Assembly: GCA_009823395.1 (NCBI GenBank)
Contig: CM020507.1
Span: 8,541,001 to 8,605,000, forward strand
Length of the DNA: 64,000 bases
Reading direction: 5' to 3'
Source of the DNA: Thamnaconus septentrionalis
Lineage: Eukaryota > Chordata > Actinopteri > Tetraodontiformes > Monacanthidae
In this document: positions 58,400 to 64,000 of the stretch, piece by piece
Layout: the number at the start of each line of letters is the position of its first letter
Position numbering within the stretch: position 1 is the first letter of the stretch
Notes under the pieces: model-generated
The model's database searches: none
The model's input: the letters and a program-made list of their open reading frames with translations, nothing else
Told to the model about the DNA's origin: nothing
Made by a program: the position numbers and the translations under genes

Positions 58400-58768
58400 C
58401 CCAGCGCCAGTCCCAGCGCCAGTCCCAGCGCCAGTCCCACCACCAGTCCCATCACTAGTCCCATCACTAGTCCCACCTCTAGTCCCACCACTAGTCCAAC
58501 CAGCCCCATCACCAGTCCCACCTCCAGTCAAACCCGTCCCTTCATCAGTGCCCTCCACCAGTCCTACAAACAGTCCAACTTGGCCCATCACTAGTCCAAC
58601 CACCAGTCTAAACCACCAGTCCAACCACCAATCCCACCAATAGTCCAACCACAAGTCCATCCACCGATCCAATCACCAGTCCAACCAGTCCCCACCGCCA
58701 GTCCCACCACCAGTCCCACCACCAGTCCCACCGCCAGTCCCACCACCAGTCCCAAGTCCCACCAGTCT
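58400..58768. repeat. 12-bp minisatellite (CCCACCACCAGT-type)
   Basis: About 30 imperfect copies of a 12-base unit, with variants CCCAGCGCCAGT, CCCATCACTAGT and CCAACCACCAGT. Because the unit is a multiple of three and largely stop-free, all frames stay open. They give Val-Pro-rich, Ser-Pro-Thr-rich and Trp-Asp-Leu-rich peptides on the two strands, and I do not regard these as genes. It lies in the inferred ARL15 3' UTR. Confidence 0.95.
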
Positions 58769-58882
58769 TGTGACCAAGTGCTACGTGACCCATCGGAGGT
58801 CTTAGTCTGTAGAGTCAGTGGGGGGCAACACGTCTGAATGCTTTTATAAATGTGCAACTTAGGGGGGTATATTTTATAACTC

Positions 58883-58990
<108 letters not shown>

Positions 58991-59306
58991 TGTGTGTATG
59001 TGTGTGTTAACTTTGAGCTGCGTTCATATATTTTTTTTATATATCTATACGAAACAGTCATGAATCCTCTGAAGTCCAAACTGAAAAGCAACCGCAGTGA
59101 TCGACCTGCTGGGCTTCGCCACCGTGTTGAGAAACTTTCCTTTTATTACTATTTCAATTTCCTTCGGGCGGTTTAGTTTCACTTCAGTGTTAAGAAAATG
59201 TCACATTTTGTTTTGTTTTCATTGTTTTTGTAACTTTTGACTGTAATCTCTTTTTTGTTTTGTTTTGTTTTGGCTTTGGTAAGTGGACATAATCCCTCTC
59301 CACACT

Positions 59307-59308
<2 letters not shown>

Positions 59309-59356
<48 letters not shown>
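59309..59356 (+). repeat. (CTG)16 tract
   Basis: Sixteen uninterrupted CTG triplets on the transcribed-sense strand of ARL15, downstream of its stop codon and upstream of the likely poly(A) signal. Confidence 0.97.
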
Positions 59357-59358
<2 letters not shown>

Positions 59359-59509
59359 TCCGCAGTCTCCCATCAGGGACGAACACAAACTGCATCAATC
59401 AGCCGCAGCAACAGCTGCATCTGACAAGTCCTTGTCCGACACCCTAATGCCTTCCAACTGTCTGTGGAGACCCCTCCCTGTCTGCTTTTCCAACACGGAC
59501 CCCACCCCC

Positions 59510-59550
<41 letters not shown>

Positions 59551-59898
59551 ATGAGCAGATCGTGCTCGGCGTGTGTCCGAGTCCCAGAAGTGAGCATCAC
59601 TGGCGGCGCTGCCCACCCACCACCACCACCACCACCCTCCCTCCCCCCTCATGATTCTTGTTTTCAACTTTTTTTGTTCAGTATTTTGTCTGTTTTTAGA
59701 GATTGAATGAGTTTTGATTTGTTTTTTTCTTAATCTGCCAGGTGATTTTACTCTTCAACCTGGATGCACCTGTTCATCCAAACTCATCTAGGATTACACC
59801 AGTGGCTTTTCATATCATCCGTTGATGCGTATGTTTTAAAAGCTTATTTTGATGTTGTATTTTTGTTTGTTTAATCATGTATTTTGTCTAAAATTACA

Positions 59899-59904
59899 AT
59901 TAAA
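59899..59904 (+). terminator. ARL15: alternative poly(A) signal ATTAAA
   Basis: ATTAAA in AT-rich sequence 2.2 kb after the ARL15 stop, followed by a T-rich stretch at 59929-59947 that could act as a downstream element. It is a possible earlier cleavage signal. Confidence 0.4.
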
Positions 59905-60097
59905 TGGGTAAAAAACAAATCATAATTGTGGTGTTTTTTTTTATTTGCTTCTGTTTTGTGAAGGATTTGACAATTTCAGCCGCGTCGAGTCGAGTTGTCG
60001 GCCTTGTGCGACGATTCCTGGACACGTGTGTGTACGGCTGCACGTTGTTTGTGACGTGTTCGTCCAGTCTGAGGATCTGATTTTTGTCACTGTTATG

Positions 60098-60103
60098 AAT
60101 AAA
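60098..60103 (+). terminator. ARL15: candidate ARL15 poly(A) signal AATAAA
   Basis: Canonical AATAAA in the context GTTATGAATAAATGGG, after a GT-rich stretch (GTGTGTACGG, GTTGTTTGTGACGTG). It is the first canonical hexamer I see after the ARL15 stop. Cleavage would fall around 60115-60125. Confidence 0.5.
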
Positions 60104-61227
60104 TGGGAGATAAACTGAGTATTTGCATCCATTTCATCCGTTTCTCACGGAACCTGATTCACTCAGCTGGCTTCCACTGGCTGATGAAAACACCCCTAGA
60201 AACTAAGAGTGCGTGGGTCTGGGAAGGTAGAACCCAGCCAGACCAGAGCCGACCCACCCGGCGGTGGATGTGTTCTCGGCTCCGTCTCGTCCTCGTCCTC
60301 TTCTCTTTCTTTTCTTTTTTTCCTTCCTTTTTGCCCTTCTTCCATCTCCTTCAAATTAACCGTGTGGCTTTAATACAATGTGTGTCATGCAGGTTGCCCC
60401 GGCGACTCTTTGATCCTGTTTTCCACTCTCTGCCTCTGGGGCAGACATGCTTCTCTTCAGTCTGCTGCACACCAGCTCTGGAGGCTGCTGCTGCTGCCGC
60501 CGCTGCTGCTGCTGCAGCGCAGAGACAGACCATGGGCTGCTGCGCTTCTGTCGCACCCCCCCCCCCTCCACCCCACTCACTTCCTCCTCCCCCTCCTCCT
60601 CTTCCTGTCGCTCTCACTTTCTGTTATTTTTCCCCTCTCTATCTCTCTCTCTCTCTCCCCTTTTCCTTTTCTGACCATTTTGTTTCCCCCTCTCCATCTC
60701 GCTCTGCTTCCCTTTGGTCACGCTGCAGCCCCCCCACCTACCACCACCACCACACCCCCCCCCCCCTCAGCCTGGGCATCCTGGATGCCCAGAGGAAGGG
60801 AAGAGGCCGGGGGTCTGGGCGAAGCAGCCCTCCCAGGAGAGATGTGAGGAAGACGGGGGGTCCTCTGTCTCTCCTCCACCTCCTCAGCCGCTCGCTCTGT
60901 CTTCATCTCTCCCCCTTACACCCCTGAAGACCTTCTTCACCTCACCTGCATAACCTGTTTAATTGTTTGCATCTGAAGCTGCTTTTCCATTACCTCTAAA
61001 ATTGCGCAAAACCTAAATATCGCAATAAAAAACTGGTGATGGAAACACCTAAACTTCGAAAAACCTCTCAAATAAGGCTAAAAGGTTTTGACGCTCTCAT
61101 GAGGTGGTTTTTCGGACGTTTCGATTTTGCTGTATATTGCAAAAGTGTCGTGGAAACACGTTTTTCGCATTTACACGTCAGCGGACGTGACATACGGGGT
61201 CACGTGACCAGTTCACTCCAAGTGAAA

Positions 61228-61326
61228 ATGGCGCGTTATGTTGGGACGGAGGAGGAGACGAAATATTTTTTACAAGCAATCAGAGAGAAAAATGTAACAA
61301 GCATTCTTGACAGCAAACAAACGTAA
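61228..61326 (+). pseudogene. Myb/SANT-like first-exon remnant in transposon copy 4
   Basis: ATG at 61228 opens 32 codons reading MARYVGTEEETKYFLQAI, then REKNVTSILDSKQT and a stop. It aligns residue for residue with the frames in copies 2 and 3. The domain's key first Trp is Gly here, and the Gly of LDGK is Ser, so this copy is decayed. A donor-like ACGTAAAC follows. It is 18 bases downstream of the GGTCACGTGACC palindrome, which may be part of the ancestral promoter. Confidence 0.45.
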
Positions 61327-61343
61327 ACAAACAAAAGCAAACG

Positions 61344-61377
61344 TAATTCTCGTAAATTAAGAGATTTACGAGAATTA
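61344..61377. repeat. perfect 14-bp inverted repeat inside transposon copy 4
   Basis: TAATTCTCGTAAAT at 61344-61357 and ATTTACGAGAATTA at 61364-61377 are exact reverse complements with a 6-base loop TAAGAG. It is missing from copies 2 and 3 at the equivalent place, so it appears to be an insertion or a templated foldback. Confidence 0.9.
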
Positions 61378-62504
61378 TGGTTTATGCGCTTCACACCATT
61401 CAATGGAAACACCTACAAATCGCAATTGTACTTTGTTGAAATTTTAGAAATTTCGCAAAAAATGTTTGCGAAAAGCTCCCATGGAAACGCAGCTTGACTC
61501 TGGTGTTCTTTCAGGGAGATGTTCCCTTTTTTTCTTCCTTCCTTCCTTCTCTCCTTTCTCTCTCTCTCACTCTCTCTCCATGTCTCATTGGCTGCAGACC
61601 CTCGCTGTGGTTTACAGATAAGACGAAAGTTATACTGTTTGTGTTTTGTGGTAATGCGGTCCAGACTTCAAAATCTGCCCGAGCTGCACCACTGTTGCAC
61701 TTTCCAGGGGGGAGAAACTGTAACCGAGGTGTTTTCGTGCGTGTGTGCGGAGCTTTCGAGTCCTCACAAGTTGGATTTTTTTTCTTGTTGTTTTACCTAA
61801 ACTAATGGTAATTATGGGTTGTTTGGGAGAGAAAATGAAAATAAACTCAAGAGAAACCCCAACGTTTTTTAATTACGCTGCGTGCTCGGCGGCGTACAAA
61901 TTTCCCCGTGGTAGATGTACAAAGGAAAACACAAAACATGGTCAATTCAAAGCTGCCAAACAGTTTTCCCCCGTTGTTTGTAACTATGTGATGGAAAGCC
62001 GCGTTCCCGTCACCGCGGTTTGCTTTTACGGCCCGGCTTGTGTGCACCACACGCACACACCACACACACACACACACACAGGAAATTACCAGTGAAGTGT
62101 TTATTTGACTAATGAAACACCTTTATTTTAGTGTCAACAGCCAAAGGGATTAATGAAACAGTGCTGATTTTTTTGTTATTGAAAGTTTTTGCACCATTCT
62201 GGGGTTTTCAAGCAGCGGCTTGTGTTTTACTGTAACTGTCGTTAAATTGCACCACTGATGATGAAAAAAAAAAATCTTTCTTCTTTCCAGCTGTGATGTC
62301 AGAGTAACATTGTGAAACCCCTGAGCACATCCACCTTCCGGCTTAGCTGTATACGCATAGTGGAGCAATGCAAGCGGATCACCCTTTAAAATAAATGAAT
62401 AAATACAATTTTAAAGCTTAACAGCAAGTAAAAACTTTTTTTAGGGTCTTATCCAAATAGATAGATAACATTGAAAAAACAGACTCTTTTTATATTTCGT
62501 CAGA

Positions 62505-62665
62505 CTATTTTTATTATTAGTTTTATTTTATTTCAAACATGAAAAAAAAATCCTATGCATTAATGCACAGAGAAAAATACAAATAGAAACAATAAAATAA
62601 GATATCAAATCACAACACAGTCCTAACCAAAAGGTCATAGATCCCTTTCACATGTCTGAAAAGGT
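62505..62665. repeat. possible LINE/SINE 3' tail in reverse orientation
   Basis: TTTTATTTTATTTCAAACATG is followed by an A-rich stretch with AAATACAAATAGAAACAATA and then CAAAAGGTCATAGATCCC. TTTATTTCRAACATG followed by A-rich sequence is typical of the 3' ends of fish L2-like elements read on the opposite strand. The match is from memory. Confidence 0.35.
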
Positions 62666-63585
62666 TTGAGAGGAAGTACGTTGCTATTAAGGACTATAAC
62701 ACGTTAATGTAAGCTAACAGCAAAAACAGAAATGCATTAAAGCCAAATTACCTAAAGCTTTTCAAAGGTTTTCAGTCTGGGAAAACGTTCTCATCGGATA
62801 TTTGAAATACAAAAATGTATTTGATTGAGAGCCGTCGAGGAGATATTTTATATCTTGCTGTGTGCGTAACACAACAGCACGCAGTATGAATGTGATCACG
62901 CACAACAACAACAACAACAAGGAGCCCCCAAAGCTTTGTGAAATGCAAATGCGCGACCCCGACAGGGAACCAAACTCGTGTTTACAAGGCAAACAAAAGC
63001 AGGCATGTTTTTCTAAACTCCGCAAAGAATGCCCCTCTTTTCTCTCTCGCTCTCTCTCTCTTTTTCAACCCCTCCATCCAGTGTGTGTGGCAGCGTCGCT
63101 GCTGATAAGAGACAGCCAGGAGGCGCAACAGATGTTGCCCTGACATCCATCTGGGCCTCGTGGCCCTGCGCTGCCTCCCTCCCACGGCCGATGCTGCATG
63201 AAGGACACCCCGCATTCCCGACCCCCTCACAGCGAGGGGCCTCCCTCACCAGAAAGAGAGAGAGAGAGGGCTCCCCACCTCGGTGTCCTCCTCCCGCCAC
63301 ACACACCTCCTCCACCCCTCCCCTCCTCCTCCTCCCGTCGCTGCTTTCATTCATGTTTTCCGGAGGTGTATTTTTCAGTCGGGGTCACTTATCAGCCGGG
63401 ACCTCTGGGTTCACTAGAGGTGCTTCCTCTTTGTTTCAACGCCCCGCTAGCTGGCTCGCTCGCAAGCCTCGCCTCTATCCCACACGCACGCCCCCTCGGT
63501 AAACAAACCCCGAATGACGGAAATGCAACGAAATGATGTAAGCTGGAGAGGAACCGCCCCCCTCCCCCTCGCCACCTCACTCCCC

Positions 63586-63622
63586 ACACACACACACGCA
63601 CGCACACACACACACACACACA
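63586..63622. repeat. (CA)n microsatellite with CG interruption
   Basis: CACACACACACG-type tract followed by a C-rich run (CCCCCCCCTCCCCCC). Confidence 0.93.
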
Positions 63623-63837
63623 CTGCAACACCCCCCCCTCCCCCCACCAATACCAAAATAATGGTTTCCAGATACGCTGCGGGATGATTTCAGCAAACAG
63701 ACCGCGTTGTTTCGCATTCCGGCAAGTGTCTGGAATATTTGAAGTGAAGCTCTGTCGTCAAGGATCTTCGAGCCTCGAATTGATCGGACAGTGTCGTGAC
63801 TTCACGAGGACACACAAAAACTCGTCACACACGTGAC

Positions 63838-63905
63838 TCTTAAAGGCCCAGTGTGAACGATTCAGTAGCATCTAGTGGTGAGAAAGCGTATTACAGACAA
63901 TGTTC
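63838..63905. repeat. teleost interspersed repeat fragment (CTTAAAGGCCCAGTGTG... end)
   Basis: TTAAAGGCCCAGTGTGAACG, then TTCAGTAGCATCTAGTGGTG, closely resembles the start of a very common fish repeat that I recall as CCAGTGTGTAGGATTTAGTGGCATCTAG. The fragment at 22330-22510 ends in the matching opposite terminus. Confidence 0.5.
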
Positions 63906-64000
63906 ATTTATCTTCTTTAATTATCTGATGTTCTACTGGATGTCGCTTTTTTTCTTCACAGCAGCTGTGATGTCGGATCAGCGCTCAGGGCGACTGTTGA

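Larger units (their letters stand above)
60977..61494 (+). mobile_element. non-autonomous DNA transposon, copy 4 (longest)
   Basis: Its ends are AGCTGCTTTTCCATTACC and CCATGGAAACGCAGCT. It is the longest of four family members in the window (others at 759, 27295 and 40687). It carries all shared blocks, including CTCTCAAATAAGGC, CTCATGAGGTGGTTTTTC, a palindromic E-box GGTCACGTGACC at 61198-61209, and the MARYVGTEEET frame at 61228. It also has an extra 34-base hairpin insertion at 61344-61377 absent from copies 2 and 3. The flanks CTGA and TGAC allow a TGA target duplication, which is not certain. Confidence 0.82.
60126..64000. other. intergenic region downstream of ARL15
   Basis: No gene is recognisable. 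In mammals the heat-shock gene HSPB3 lies next to ARL15, but none of the frames here resembles it. The region has a CTG/CCG cluster near 60486-60520, pyrimidine-rich low-complexity sequence at 60535-60760, transposon copy 4 at 60977-61494, a LINE-tail-like segment at 62505-62660, a CpG-bearing block at 63090-63520, a CA tract at 63586-63622, and a repeat fragment at 63838-63905. The 274-codon frame at 60103-60927 is driven by simple repeats and is not supported as coding. Confidence 0.7.

Noticed and set aside
58214..58793. Trp-Asp-Leu- and Val-Pro-rich frames of 61-166 codons on both strands
   Set aside because: All arise from a 12-bp minisatellite whose unit length keeps every frame open.
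60103..60927. 274-codon frame on the + strand, the longest in the window
   Set aside because: It runs through CTG/GCC, C-rich and CT-rich simple repeats, has no domain or splice evidence, and overlaps the likely ARL15 poly(A) site.
63029..63502. 157-codon frame near the window end
   Set aside because: Ser/Pro/Arg-rich low-complexity translation of CT- and CCT-rich DNA. It does not resemble HSPB3 or any other family I know.

Overview
This is a stretch of vertebrate nuclear DNA, most likely from a ray-finned (teleost) fish. The evidence is a single gene split by GT-AG introns, dense CA/TG and trinucleotide microsatellites, short non-autonomous DNA-transposon copies, and fragments resembling repeats common in teleosts. 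There are no bacterial operons, rRNA genes or CRISPR arrays, and no long open reading frames other than low-complexity ones. I cannot name the species. The only protein-coding gene I can support is the ARF-like small GTPase ARL15, on the + strand. Four coding exons are visible: 11152-11296, 12669-12728, 22884-23092 and 57520-57675. All splice phases fit, and together they encode about 189 residues. The first coding exon, about 16 residues in mammals, was not found and probably lies upstream of base 1. Layout: 1-11151 is the 3' part of the intron before the P-loop exon. It holds a 203-base uninterrupted TTC tract, several dinucleotide repeats and one small transposon copy. 11297-12668 and 12729-22883 are introns rich in microsatellites, including a long TG/CG tract at 17543-17668. 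23093-57519 is one 34.4-kb intron. It contains two larger copies of the same transposon family, a second Myb/SANT-like peptide remnant at 41279, a Tc1/mariner-like MITE at 56918-57251, and CpG-rich blocks at 45290-45860, 48840-49330 and 54140-55350 that could be promoters or enhancers. 57676 to about 60120 is a repeat-laden 3' UTR with several CTG tracts and a 12-bp minisatellite. 60120-64000 is intergenic, with the fourth transposon copy at 60977-61494. The most unusual content is the transposon family itself. It has four copies in both orientations, ends reading AGCTGCGTTTCCATTAC, and in three of them a short open frame starting MARYVWTEEET (or near variants). That frame looks like the first half of a Myb/SANT-like DNA-binding domain and ends at LDGK, next to a GT donor-like site. 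I read these as internally deleted relatives of an autonomous element that kept its promoter and first coding exon. That reading is inference.
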